Of a stretch of DNA of 64,000 nt, positions 36,831 to 51,422 are shown one piece after another; within the stretch, counting starts at the first letter, position 1, and every line of letters starts with the position of its first letter. A program made the position numbers and the translations under genes. The stretch is from the NCBI GenBank assembly GCA_020465985.1, contig JAANYP010003248.1:67001-131000 (forward strand). Direction: 5' to 3'. Below the pieces are notes generated by a model that was not told the DNA's origin, searched no databases, and saw nothing but the letters and a program-made list of their open reading frames with translations. This stretch comes from Centrapalus pauciflorus. Taxonomy: Eukaryota; Streptophyta; Magnoliopsida; Asterales; Asteraceae.

Positions 36831-37629
36831 CTGCAGTTCTAAATGTTTCACAACTGTCAAAATTTTCTTCATAAAGAATTGACCATTTAAATAATATGGC
36901 TAATTTGTGATTATCCTTATTTTTTCTTTTAGTTATATCATCATATTAATGATAACACAATAATTAAAGTAACATTTAATTATATTGACTTAATTGTTCT
37001 AATTTGTTAAGTGAGGTGGCAACGAGTTACTCATGTAGATGCTATAAAAAAATTTAAAAGCAACAAACTTTATAATTCTTTCTTGTTTGGATTTGATATC
37101 GATTTTTGTATTTTGAAATGTGTATAAATTTTAGATATGTTTTAGACCGAAAAAGAATCATTAATTTCTAATTTCTATAGAAAGGATATGAATTTTGATT
37201 TTTAAATCGAGAAAGATCATTGAATGTTATTTTTTGACGAAAAAAGGATCATGAATTCGATTTTACCTTCTTGATTTGTTCTCAATATTTCTTATCGTCA
37301 AAATTAAATTTTATAATCTTTCTTGACCTAACAAATTTCACGTTACCTTTATTGATAAAATTCGTATTTTATCATACCTTTTTAAATGTTGAAAATTTCA
37401 CACTTAATATAATGAGATGATTAAAAATAATAATAATCCAAATAAAACAAAAACATATATGAAAAATATGCGTATAATTACTGAAATTTTTTTTAAATTT
37501 CCATCTCGGGAAAAAAATGAAAACTAGTTTAGTTGATAACAATTCCTTAAATTTTTATTTCACTTTTTAAAATATTACTTTTCATACTCTCTTTCTTACT
37601 TTTCTATTCACTACCCTATATTTTTTTTA
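36831..37629. other. Intergenic, nothing recognised
   Basis: AT-rich sequence leading to the Mutator-like element. Confidence 0.5.
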
Positions 37630-37839
37630 GAGTTAATTGCATAGATAGTCCTTTAACTATCCTCAAATTGCAGTTATCGTCTTTTTTTCGAAAACGTTGC
37701 AATTTGGGTGCTTTATGTACCGAAAAGTTGCAAATAAAGTACTTTCTAACGATTTCCGTCAAATGGTGCCGTTAAGTCGAGGGCATTTTCGTGTTTTTAA
37801 GTATAAAGGACCTTTTTTGCAATTTTTTCTTATTATTTG

Positions 37840-37840
<1 letters not shown>

Positions 37841-37911
<71 letters not shown>
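37841..37911. repeat. (ATT)n microsatellite
   Basis: About 23-24 units inside the left arm of the Mutator-like element. Confidence 0.95.
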
Positions 37912-38524
37912 CATTATCATTTATCCAAAAATGATCAAACCAACATCAAACATTGAAACTAATTATTCAAGTTTTTGGAAACAAATTCAATATTCAAATC
38001 CAAAATTTTCAACATTCAGATGAAACTGAGGTGCAAAACCACAAAACCACTTCGAAACCGAGAAATGAAATACAAAATTGAAACTTAGATTTGGTTTTAA
38101 AATGTAAATCGTCACCCAAATCACACCGCCACCGATAAAAAGCGAGAAGCAAACGGAGTAGTACCGGCGACGGTGTTTGGTCGCTCCGGTCGACGTCGTT
38201 GTTGACGGAATCTTCAACTTCATGTTCTTCGTCCTCCTCGTGAACTTCTAAACAAGTTTTGGTGAACTCCTCGTTTAAGAGGAAGAAGAACAAGAGACCG
38301 TCAGCGGCGGCGGGAAAGACGAGTTATAGCCGGTTGCAGCCACTAGTGGAGGGGACAAGATGGCCATGGACTACTGGTACAGATTGCACACGACAGAGAT
38401 CGATAGGCTAGGCCACGAGCTATTCCGACGCCGCCGGCGGAGCTGATAAGGAAAGGGGATGCGGCGGCAGAGTGGATATGGGAAATCAACGGCAGAGTAG
38501 GCCGTTGCAGAAAGCAAAGGAGAG

Positions 38525-38765
38525 TTACGGTGGACAGTGAACTCGTGGAGTTGATGGTTGTCAGTGGTTGCGATGGTTGTCGGTGATGGTGTGGTGTGGT
38601 GTGGTGGTGGCTGTTGTGGGTGACGGTGTGGTGATGGTTACGTTGGTGGCTGTTGTCGGTGATGGTTACGGTGGTGGCTGTTGTCGGTGATGGTGTGGTG
38701 TGGTGGCGGCTATTGTCGGTGATGGTGTGGTGATGGTTACGGTGGTGGGTGTTGTAGGTGAATAA
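38525..38765. repeat. G/T-rich minisatellite inside the Mutator-like element
   Basis: Irregular tandem repeats built from GTGGTGATGGTTACGGT and GGTGGCTGTTGTCGGTGAT units. Confidence 0.75.
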
Positions 38766-39107
38766 GGAGTACTGGTGGAGACGTGGAGTAGATGATGAAG
38801 GTTGAAGACTAGGGTGGGTTTCTTTGACATTTAAGGTTTAACAATAATAATAATTTTAATAGTTAATAATAATAATAACAATAACAATAATAATAATTCA
38901 AATAATAAGAAAAATTGCAAAAATGGTTATTTGTCATTAAAAAGACGAAATTGCCCCTGACTTAATAGAGACACTTAACGGATTCTGTTAGAAAGGACCT
39001 TAAATGCAACTTTTCGGTACATAAAGCACCCAATTTGCAACGTTTTCGAAAAAAGGACGATAACTGCAATTTTGAGATAGTTAAAGGACCATCTATGCAA
39101 TTAACTC

Positions 39108-39563
39108 TTTTTTTTATAATATTCTTTTTCTATCTCTTGTTTTTCTATCACCTATCATATGTTTCTTATTTTATAATCATCAATCTTAGTTTTCTTAAAA
39201 CTAAAATTTATCATCTCTAAATAACTTTTTACTTTTTATAGAAACTCTTGTTTTTTATTCTGAAAACTATAACTTGAAAAGTCAAATTAAAAAATGACTA
39301 GTTTTCGTTAACTAAATGCAACCTAATAATGCTTGTTAAATTAAGATGACGATGATGATCATAAGCGCAAGAGCGAAATGGCATTGATTGAATAGTTAGA
39401 TCATGGGCATATGTAGGTATCACTCAAATTTTGATACATCCGTAACTCAGTATTTCAGAAATTTATCAGTGTCGAGTGACACCCATTAATATATATTACA
39501 TCCGCCCCTATGGATATGTTGCCTCAATTCTATGATTCCGATATCTTCTTCTTATTTTATTAA
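39108..39563. other. Intergenic, nothing recognised
   Basis: AT-rich, with no supported feature. Confidence 0.45.
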
Positions 39564-40097
39564 CTAGTTTAATACCCGTATAATATACGGATTTGTTTTG
39601 AATAATAATCTTTTAATAAATTACAAATTTTAAAATAATTATAGAACTTAATTAACGATACAAACTATGAATATTATAAATGAAACATGACTAAATATTT
39701 ATTTAAACATTATAGATTATAGAATTAAAAAAATTATTAAAATAATTAAGAAACCTCCAAATAATGAATGAAAAAAATCATAGTAAGATCCTTAGTGTTA
39801 TTTATAATTAACGACAATACATAATTGAGATACAATAAACGTTAGCTTTATTAATAATTAATGTCAACCCTTAGAAATTAGAATTTTCATTTTGCAAGTC
39901 TCATATATCAACCATTGAAAAATGATTCTATCAAACCAAGGTTGTTAATGGAATCCCGAAAACATGGTAACTATAAATGTCTTGTAATTAATTATTTAAA
40001 CAAAAAAAATTATATAGTACACGTGTCAAATACAAGCTTCGCCAAGTGGCAACATAGTTAAGCGCCAAGTGGCACTCTAGTTACTTTTATAACAGAA
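39564..40097 (-). mobile_element. Helitron-like element H1
   Basis: On the minus strand the 3' end is a perfect hairpin CCGTATATTATACGG followed by GTATTAAACTAG and then T, the hairpin-plus-CTRR end typical of Helitrons. The 5' end reads TCTGTTATAAAAGTAACTAG. No terminal inverted repeats and no coding sequence. Confidence 0.55.
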
Positions 40098-40831
40098 CTA
40101 GAGTATTAACCCATGTATTACATGGGTGGTATAATTTATGAATGATTTTTATTTTAAAATATAACTATTAAACTATTATTATAAAGATACTAATAATTTG
40201 ATTTAACAACATTTATTGAATATATGAAATATGCGATTGAAAACGATGATACAAAAATAAACAGAATTAACCTTTGAAAAAATGAATATGTGTATTCATG
40301 TTCCATTAACCTAATATTGGTTAATGTAATATTATTGTATGAATATGTGTATATTTCTTACACATGCTTCATTCTATTATTTATAATCTATAAATAATAA
40401 GAGATAAATATGATTATTCTATTTAAAAAGATAAATACTATCTATTATGTTTAGTCTATAAACATTAATTTGTAGTGAAATATATAAGTATTATATTCTA
40501 TATAAACTAAGATCTCAATTTATATGAATTAAAATATATTAAATTAAAAATAAAAAAGTTTAAAAAAGTTATTGATGAATAATAATAGTATTCTTATATT
40601 ATTTTAAATAATTAATAGTTATGTATTTTTATTTTTACTTATATACATTTTATATAAATTAATGTGGTTGATTAATTGAGTTGCAAAATTAGGATTCAAA
40701 TTTTATTGACTTTTTGTTGAATTAAACTAATTGTAGAATGTATTAAATTAGGCAAAAGAGCGAGAAAACAAAAAAATTATATCATTAAAGAGTGACACTT
40801 GTCTAAATTTGTTTTCTTTTATTAATATAAG
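40098..40831 (-). mobile_element. Helitron-like element H2, abutting H1
   Basis: The minus-strand 3' end has the perfect hairpin ACCCATGTAATACATGGGT followed by TAATACTCTAG. It lies directly against the 5' start of H1. The inferred 5' end, TTATATTAATAAAAG, resembles that of H1. Confidence 0.5.
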
Positions 40832-41388
40832 CTAGTTTATTACCCGCGTATTACGCGGATATTTTTAATATATATAAAACACAATAAATTAAAAGGTAAA
40901 TGTATAAATATCATTTTTTTAAACAAAAGTATATAAGAATGATATTATTATCTATTATGACCTATTAGTTTTATATAAGTCTAAATATATATGAATATTA
41001 ATTATTTTCTTATACTTTTATAAACCTTTATTATATTATATGATGATTAATAAGTTAGTAGAGTATTAGATTTGTTTGATTTGATTTGAATTTAAAAGTA
41101 GATTATATTAGATTTGGATAATATAATTTAATATTTTTATAATTTTTAAAAATGTGATGTGTCGATTTATGGTGATGTCACGTGGCTTCACAAGAATGAG
41201 TATAAGAACTCTGTTATTATTATTTATAGATTGGAAAAAACAAATTTTAAATTCAAATTTTAAAAACAAATTAAACGCCAAAACTGTAAGGTACACGTGG
41301 AAATCTCAGGTGAAGCCAAGTGGCACTCTATCTAGGTGCTATGTGGCATTTAGTTACTCTTATAATAGAATAGATAGATATAGATAGA
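40832..41388 (-). mobile_element. Helitron-like element H3, abutting H2
   Basis: The minus-strand 3' end has the perfect hairpin CCGCGTAATACGCGG, then GTAATAAACTAG. The 5' side reads TCTATTCTATTATAAGAGTAAC and shares GTGCCACTTGGC with H1. Confidence 0.55.
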
Positions 41389-43526
41389 TTTCTTTAATTT
41401 AATATTAATAAATTATATAAAGGGTTGGTCAATATATGAATGATATATCCTCCTTTTTATAAATTACGAAGGAAGGAAGAGAACCGAATCTCCCTCCCAC
41501 TTATCACTTATCATTTATATAAATTCTACTTTTATTTTTCTATCACCAAAATCAATCTTTTACTTTATACAAGTTACGTAATTCTCGAGTTTAGGTATTG
41601 AATTCACCTGAACTTTATCTAAACCTATAACTATTTCTGATACGTACAATTTATATTTTTAACATTTCGTAATTCATATTTTTAGTTTTTAATTAATTAA
41701 ATTTATACAAATTTATTTTAAATTCAAATCAAATGCAATATATTTTAATCTAATCTAACTAATCTCATTAATAATTAATCTAATAAACTCTAATTAATCT
41801 CATTTGTATGATAAGTTGTATTTATCTATTTTTATAATAATGAATTATATTTATCTTTTTCGGATAAAGGTGAAGATGACACGTGACATTAGATGAGTAT
41901 ACAATATGCCACTTGTCAACACCTCATTAGTTTTGTCGCATGTCATTATATACTTTTGTCACATGTCTTTCATGATTTATATATATTTAATTGAAATTCA
42001 AATAAAATGCAATCTATTTGAACCTAATTTATCCAATAATTAATTAAATCATAATAAACTCTAATTTCTTATATCTTTTATACTTCCTTGTAATAAACTA
42101 TGGTTTTTTATATTATATATATACTGTTTACTAAATGTTTTTTAAAAAAATCAACACATATAATCTGTAGATATATAACATTATGACCTAGTAATTAATA
42201 CAACAAATTAAGAAGTTTAGTTAGCAGTTGTTTGTGTAATTCTTAATAAAATCATTAAGAAGTCATTCAAGTGTAAAATAACTTCTTAATGATTATATTA
42301 ATAGGTAAACAAACATGACCTTAATATGTATTACGATCAATAATTTCTATTTCTTTCTTATAGAATATGTTTAGAAAAAAAGCCATTTTCAACTCAATCG
42401 ATTTCTGAAAGAGATGAAGAATAGCATCGTCTTATCATATTTATTATAGCTTATATTCCTTTTCAATACCTACTAAATGCTAACCACCTCACACTTTCTA
42501 GTTTCTAATTATTTTAATCTATATTGGAGAGCGACTTTCTGTTTTTAGGAAATTTATTACGTCATCAATCATCATTTTTATAATTCGTATATAACCTTTT
42601 ATAATCAAACGCATTTAAGAAAGAACACTAATTTTTATTTTAGTACATTAATACATTATAGCTTATGAATTTATTCTAAATTATAAGACACAAATAATCA
42701 ATATAACGAGTTGATTTAACCCGCGCGTTGTAGAGGGATCATAATTTAACAATAAAATTTTTGTTATTTTAAAAATAGTTGGATGAAAAAAATTATATTG
42801 GAATATAGATACCAATAATGCGATCATAATGATATATTCAAATTTTTTATAGAAATATAATATCAAAGGTTATAACAAACAAAATGATATAAAATAAAAA
42901 GTAGGTCAGATACATATCTTTTTGGCTAATAAAAATAGTTCTGATAGTAATAAAATTATATTGAAATGTGAATAAAAATAAAGTGATTATAATGATATCT
43001 TCGAATTTCTATAAAACATAATATATTTAATATATAAAAAAATGACATACTTATTATATATAAAATCATAAAATAAGTCATATGCTAACCTGTCAGAATC
43101 ACGGATAAATATAATGCGATCATAATGATATATTTTTATAACAATGCAAATGTAATAACAAATTAAAAAATAATAAAATCTATTTTTCCTCAGTAGAGTT
43201 TCTGTGAAATAATGTCGAACCTGAATAAGGTCTTTTAGTTATCGATCTGATCTTTGTGAAAATAAAACCAACCTCAAATAGATGCATGAAAAAAAGTTAT
43301 AATGAAACAAACGTGACAATAAATTAAGATTGAATAGAATATTTTTTCCTCAATATAGTTTTTGACAACATAATAAAATAAGGTTAACAAAAATAATAAT
43401 GAAATAAAAAAATAAAACAAAACAATTATGAATATTCAAACATTGAAAGTTAATATTTTAAAGAAAATTACCAAAGATAAGTATGCTCATAGTGGATTTG
43501 TCATTAGAAGTTTGCTATTACTGGAA
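41389..43526. other. AT-rich intergenic
   Basis: No gene. A decayed CTAG/hairpin-like motif near 42707-42740 and a TGCCACTTGTC motif near 41910 suggest further eroded Helitron-like material. A short mirrored CTTCTTAATGATT/AATCATTAAGAAG pair lies at about 42240-42300. Confidence 0.45.
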
Positions 43527-43610
43527 AAATGGCAAAACCAAGATTTGAACTTGGCACCTAATTCCTAAGAAGCGAAAGCATTAACCGGCCGAACAACTTC
43601 ACCTTGTGGT
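43527..43610 (-). repeat. tRNA-derived SINE-like fragment
   Basis: The minus strand contains GGCCGGTTAATGCTTTCG and then GGTGCCAAGTTCAAATCTTG, resembling tRNA A and B boxes at the normal spacing but with a poor cloverleaf. A decayed SINE is more likely than a functional tRNA. Confidence 0.35.
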
Positions 43611-45628
43611 AATAACTTGGAGAAACAGTGTATTTAAATATAAAGCGTTTTAGCTGCCTGGCACACATCACCTTCGGGTGCACTTGATTTCGAGAGGTAC
43701 TTTTTTGAACCTGACTATATATATATATATATACACACAATTTAAATGTACATACAAATGAAAACTATAGTACAAAAAATATATCATTGTTAAATATATA
43801 TCGGGAACACTTTATTATGAGCCTAAATTTAATATATTCACTATCACCACTTTATTACACGGCATACAAAATATTAATTAATTAAAACTTTTAATTACGT
43901 TTACACTAATTCTGTTGGGTTTTCTTGGATTAAAATCCACATTTTTGTTGTCGCTTAGTTACTTTTTTTAAAGAGTAAAAGTAAAAAAATATGCGACGAA
44001 TATCTTTGGTGCTCATAAAAAGAAAAAAAAAAAAAGTTAAGTTGTTTTATCTTTGTAGCCCGGCCACTTGATTAATAATTTAATAAGTGATGTTGTTAAA
44101 TGGTAACCCACTTGATTAATTAAGTGGTAAAGTAGGGGATGATGTAAGACGTTCTTTTTGTTAATTTGTTGATATTACTCTAATTACCCATCCCTATGCA
44201 TTTTTATTATTCTAATTTATACACTAACAATAATTACTATGAATTAATTATTTAGTATTAACCTATCTTAATCAATTAAATTTTAAATTTCTAATATTTT
44301 ACATTAAAGTCTCCATCTCCAAGTTGATCAATTAACATTTAACAAAACCTAATTATTATTCATTTAAAAACAGATCAAGTTTCGTTATAAAGTGCATTTA
44401 TATAATCGACTTAATATATATAATTTGATGGAGTTTTTAGCCGGTCAATATAGTTGGCTGCAAATAGGAGAGGAAAATTACGTGAAATTTGATGTAGTAA
44501 TATACTACGTTTTAAATTTTAAACAGGGTTTATTATTAAAAAAAATTAATTTTCATGATTTTTGTGCTTTCATCCCTTAATGTTATTTTTTCTTTAAAAA
44601 TTTACCAAAGTTATTTTTCCCTCAATTTTCTGAATTGACTATTAAAACCCGATCATAGTTGGTATACCAAGTTTTTTAAAAACAGAAAATCTGGGTTGTA
44701 ATTGTCAATTTTCACTAAACCTATAAAAAAATAGCTTGAGAACAATTATGGGGAAAAAATAACATGAATAGATAAAAACACAAAAACGTGAATAATTAAG
44801 TTCTCTCTCTTTTTTTACAGATTTAAATTTTCAAGACGACTTTTTCACTTTCTTACCTTTTGACAAACATTTCTATTTATCATTTTTTCTCATTGGTGAC
44901 AGAAGCTACATATTACACATATAATGCTAACATTATTTTACAGTATACATATAATTATAGTAACAAAAGCCACATATTACACATATAATAATATACATCA
45001 TAGATGTAACACAGTAACAATATGTAACAATATACATCATGCATGATAACTTTACAGAACTACATAAAATTTTCTTACATTTTTATTACACGTATATAAC
45101 TTTACAAACTATACATGTGTAAACATAATTTTATTTCACATACATTATTATATATTGTAAATGCAATCACAATATCTGGTTTGAAACCTAAAAATCTAAT
45201 AATAATCTTCGACTTTTGAGTTTCGGTCTTCATTGGTTATGAAAACTTCAAAACTTCAATAGTAGATTCAACGGTGATGGATACTTCGAGACCTTTCAAA
45301 AACCTAGAATATTGGCTTTCAAAATCCATAGTTTATTTATGTAAGCGATACAAAGCTAGTTAGTTTATAAATGTATTTTAATATTGAAGTAGGTGGCTAG
45401 ACCCATTTATATATGATTTATTTATGGATTTTGACCTTCAACAATATATGTACGTTATCCATCAAAAACGACACTTGATGTATCCCAAACGACAATCAAA
45501 CTCATATGCATGCAATTAAAAAACTAATTATTTAATTAATTTTAATTAATACGAAGAAACAAACAAGTGGAGTAGCCCTTATTTTACATTAATAATATAA
45601 TGAAGCCCCGGCCCATCCACTCATTCAG
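43611..45628. other. AT-rich intergenic
   Basis: No gene recognised. Contains a short (TA)n run near 43718-43732 and the foldback MITE at 44526-44820. Confidence 0.5.
44526..44820. mobile_element. Foldback MITE related to 26585-26898
   Basis: It begins GGTTTATTATTAAAAAAAA and shares TTTCACTAAAC, AAAAACACAAAAACGTGAA and AATAACAT motifs with the element at 26.6 kb, in similar order. The ends are degraded and no duplication is visible. Confidence 0.4.
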
Positions 45629-47202
<1,574 letters not shown>

Positions 47203-49559
47203 TGAAAGGACCGAATATTCTAAAACTAAATTTCCACCAATCACATGCAATATACCTCAAAAATACGGGATAATTTAAAATTTTCTAAGTCATACATTAA
47301 TAAATAAACAACCAGCCATCATAATAATTTTACATTAATCAGAGTACGCTTAATAAGTTTAAGTTTACATATCAATACGTCTAGGGTTCTACCCGACCCT
47401 CAAAAGGCAATACAAAGAAATGCTAATGTCTCGTCAACGTCAACGGTCCCAAACTGGAGTCTTACCCTTATTCGCTCCACCTGAAATAATAAGTCCCCAC
47501 AACCGGGGTAAGCCGTCGCCCAGAGAGTAACAAGATTTAAAAGCACAAATGTATATATGTAAATATGCATGAATGAAAAATGAAGCATGAGTTCAATAAT
47601 TTTTTACGCGCCCCTCATCCGAGCTGACGCCGCACCCCTCATCCGAGCTGGTGCTAGTTAAACCGTACAACCCCTCATCCGAGCTGGCGCCGGTTTAACC
47701 AAAAACTTGGGGGCTAACTGACCAGGCCTACACACAGTAGCGTCGGCGCCCAAATCCACATCATATAGTACAAGTATGCATATAGGGAATTCACGCTTAT
47801 ACATAGGCATAGATTTCTAACAGAAGGGTAGGATATATATAATATGTGTTTGACATAATCATGAAAATGATAATAATATGGTAGGGTGATACAAATGAAA
47901 CGAATATAACAAATATGCATAAACACATATAACCAATCATGCAGATAAATCTGTTACTCACAGTGATACCAATTGTCCTCGGAACTCGTTTAAAGATAAT
48001 ACGGCCAACCAGAATATCAGAATCCACCATGCTCGACTAACGACCTGATAATAAGAGTATATTGCTAAATCGCCATTATTTTTATTTACTTAAAACTATT
48101 ATCCTCAATTGGCCTAAAATTCAAAGTTCGGGGGCTAAAAGATAAATATTTATTTATGTGGCAAAATCTTTTAAATTAATTAAACCTTAGATTTTAGGTT
48201 ATTTAGCCTATATTTATAGGTCTCGATCCTATTTTGGCTATAATAGTTTAATTGATTAATTACCTCGAATTTATATCTAGATACATAATCTTTTATTAAT
48301 TAAAAGTTTATTATAAAATTAATATTTTTACCTTTATATTACAACAATGATTTATTTGAAAATGACAAAGTCCATATTAATCAGATTTATAACCTAATTA
48401 TCTTAAATAATTGTGTAACCCAATATACTAATTAATTTATAGTCCAAACAAACAATCACAACACTTAATAAATATCGACCCAAATTAAATAATTCAACAA
48501 TCCAATTTAAATTTGTTAAGTTAAACTACCATTTCATTGACAAACCCAATTAGTTATTAGGTTCATTAACAACAATCTGATACTGACCTAATATACCAGC
48601 CCAACGTAAATCCTAGCCCAATATCCCTAATTTATGTTTGTTTCTTTGCTGCTGGAAGAAAACAAATCAAAAGGAAAGAGGTTGACAGGGTGAAGGCCAG
48701 ACGAAAGCAGCAAGACGACCGTTGCTGTCGCCGCCGGCGAAGCCCACGGCAACGCCGCCACCGCCTACCGGCCGGAGTCACGCCATCACCGACCACCTCC
48801 CTCACCATTCCAAATCTCACAGATTTTCTTTATTTTCATTTGGAAAACTAAGTTCCAAAAATCATGGAGTTTATTTTGATTGCCCAAAACTTTGTTTAAT
48901 TTTTTTTTGTAACACATTAGAAATTCATTTCTAACCATATTTTGATGTTTAGTTTGAATCCTTAAGGTTTATAAGATTGTTTCACAAAAGTTTGAGAAAA
49001 CTCCATTAATGGAGTTCTTGAAGTATTGGACAAGATGAACAATATTTTGGTGATTATACATTTATTTTCAGAATTTAAATCACTCTTACAATTTATTTGT
49101 ATAATTTATCATAAGACAAGTAAAAGTTTATAGTTAGAATGATTACCTCAAGAAACTAAAAATGGAGATGCAATTGAAGAAGATGATGGAGTGTCAAGAT
49201 GATGAGAATCCACACTTCTTGCTCCAAGTCCACACACCACTAATGATTTTTTTTTTTCCTAGAGGTTTGCAAAACGTTTGCTACTTTGGATGGTGGAAGA
49301 AAATGAGAATTTAAAAAAACAAATTGATTCTATTTTTGGTTTAGTCAAAGCCATGGGATGAAGGAAAAAGAAGCAACTTGCATGGGAGGGGAAAGTTTGA
49401 AGAAACCAATATGCAGGAAATAAAAGTAGAGTTTCTCATAGTACTAAAATTGTTGTAGCAAGTCAACCAAACAACTCATAATCTATAGCACAATTTGCAC
49501 ATTAGGGCAACATACTTTGGGTTATTGATTTTCAACAAGGATTTACGTTTAATTCGGTT

Positions 49560-49591
<32 letters not shown>

Positions 49592-49732
49592 TTAAATATT
49601 ATTTCAACGATATTTGATTACTTAAATTCGTAGTTTCATATTTTAAGAGTTACTTTCGTATTTAACAATTATAATTGAATAACTCGTATATTCTCGTATT
49701 TACATATTTATGAAAAAAATGCGGGCGTTACA
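47203..49732 (-). mobile_element. Solo LTR of about 2.53 kb
   Basis: Bounded by a 5-bp duplication AAAAC (47198-47202 and 49733-49737). In minus orientation it starts TGTAACGCCCGC and ends GGTCCTTTCA, i.e. TG...CA, with a TGTAACGCCC-type start seen in large plant gypsy LTRs. No internal coding region and no second LTR, so recombination between LTRs is the simplest origin. Inside are a threefold CCCCTCATCCGAGCTG repeat (47610-47690), a G/C-rich stretch near 48700-48800 and an (ATT)n tract (49562-49591). The open frames within it are not genes. Gypsy assignment is inference. Confidence 0.75.
47605..47695. repeat. Threefold short tandem repeat within the solo LTR
   Basis: CCCCTCATCCGAGCTG occurs three times, with related GCGCCG/GGTTTAACC linkers. 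Confidence 0.85.
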
Positions 49733-49737
49733 AAAAC

Positions 49738-51245
49738 GCCGCCTTAGAACCTTGTTTCTAACCTTTTTGTTTTAAATATTAGTCATGTGGCTGTTAGAAA
49801 CTAGGTTGGATTGAAAACGATGAACCTCTGGACGCGGTGGTTTTTGTTACGGAAAAATATACAAGAAAAATGCACTAGTCAATGACTGATCAATTCATTT
49901 TTGTATAAGAATTCAGTTGTTCTACAAAAAGACAACCACCTGCTGTTGGCAAAAGACAACCACTTGCTATTAGCAAAATACATCATGTATGCATATATTG
50001 TGTATATACATATATACACAAAATAAATATAAAATAAATTACCTTTAGTGAAATCAACAACTTATAAAAGGTTCAATTTGAATTTAATGAGTAATAATGA
50101 TATTTATGATGAGATTTGTTGGAAAATTCGAGTGTGTATTAATGGAGGTTGAGAGGATTTGAGTAATAAACGGAAGTGAAAAATGGAAGAAGAAAGTTGT
50201 TGAGTGTAATAAATATGCTAATCGAACCAGGTTTTTTATAACAAACCGGGGTCCATTAATTGTAGGTAGTTATACGTCAAAATCAACATTTAATGTGATG
50301 CAATATAAGCCCGGTTTATTAATAAAAAAATCGGGTTATATTTGTTAGGGGTAGTTGCACATGACCCTAGACATTTAATTAATGTTTTTTATTTAACCAG
50401 GTTTTTTAAAGAAAACCTAGCTCCATTTGTTCTACAAAAAGACGTGCATTGGAGTGCATTTAATATCCTCATCAGTGGGGCTTTTCTGTAGTAGTGTCAT
50501 CAATAGCAACAACTTGTTGATCGCATGCACAACATAAGTAACTATACATCACCAATATCTCTACACAACATCAACATTTGTTGTGAAGCTTTGGCATCAT
50601 CAATAGCTTCACACATTAATTGATCAATTTTAACTCCGGCCTGTTGGAAATTTTAACATGAACTTATAAAAGTTCGTATACACGTACTTTACATTTTCAT
50701 ATATGTGTTAGTACGTTCCAACCGAAATTATTCGATCAATAGGTAAAGAAAAGTACACATTAAAATATCAAAGTAACATTTGTAACCATATATGCAATCT
50801 GATAAAAGGACATATACACAAACATACATACACACCCGGCCGTACCCCAACCACTACCAGGCAAATTTGCTTGATATATATACAATATATGTTAATATTT
50901 AGCGCTAGACTAAAGGGTCACAAATCTTTATTTAATTTGTCTCGATCATGTGATTACAATAAAGCTTGAAAGTGACTATATGTAATGGAAAAATAATAAA
51001 GAATTCACATAATATATATATTTAGCTAATTAACCACTCCGGCCGTGGTGATCAAACTTTACAACATATAACTCGATCCATCGATCTGGTTTAAATTGAT
51101 AAAAAACACACTCGTTCTAAACCTTCATTTTTCCAAAATTCAACAAAAATAAAAATAATTAACCTTCAAAAAATTTACATGTATATATACACTACTTAGT
51201 TGATTACCTTAATTCCTCCAACTGATCGAACCACTTGATTCCTTT

Positions 51246-51248
<3 letters not shown>
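49738..51248. other. Intergenic with a decayed CACTA-like unit
   Basis: The sequence at 50473-50498 ends in TTTTCTGTAGTAGTG, the inverted form of a CACTACTACAGAAAA En/Spm terminus. An eroded partner, ACAAGAAAAATGCAC, lies near 49860. Mirrored AACCAGGTTTTTT/AACCGGG motifs lie between. No gene. Confidence 0.45.

Positions 51249-51249
<1 letters not shown>

Positions 51250-51313
<64 letters not shown>
51250..51313. repeat. (TA)n microsatellite
   Basis: About 32 TA units, roughly 110 bases downstream of the bZIP stop codon. Confidence 0.97.
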
Positions 51314-51315
<2 letters not shown>

Positions 51316-51422
51316 TGTAGAGTGATCGAGGTGCCAATGTTTTGATCGATGCACGTACGTTTTAATTTGGTGAAATATATTATTTATGTAATTAATGATG
51401 GTGGATTTTGTAAGTAATTTGG

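Larger units (their letters stand above)
37630..39107. mobile_element. Mutator-like TIR element, 1478 bp, 9-bp TSD
   Basis: The left end GAGTTAATTGCATAGATAGT is mirrored at the right end, and the arms stay homologous for about 210 bp. Flanking 9-bp duplications TTTTTTTTA lie at 37621-37629 and 39108-39116; a 9-bp duplication is characteristic of Mutator-like elements. An (ATT)n tract sits inside the left arm. The interior (about 38100-38780) is strikingly G/C-rich and includes GGTGATGGT/GGTGGCTGTTGT minisatellite repeats. No transposase, so it is non-autonomous. The interior may be captured host sequence, but I recognise no gene. Confidence 0.85.

Noticed and set aside
37697..38023. 108-codon ORF with a poly-isoleucine run
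   Set aside because: The run is the (ATT)n microsatellite inside a Mutator-like element arm.
43527..43610. tRNA gene on the minus strand
   Set aside because: Only box-like motifs remain; the cloverleaf cannot be formed convincingly, so it is listed as a SINE-like fragment.
47400..48934. Several ORFs of 60-77 codons
   Set aside because: All lie inside the solo LTR (47203-49732) and none shows a domain.
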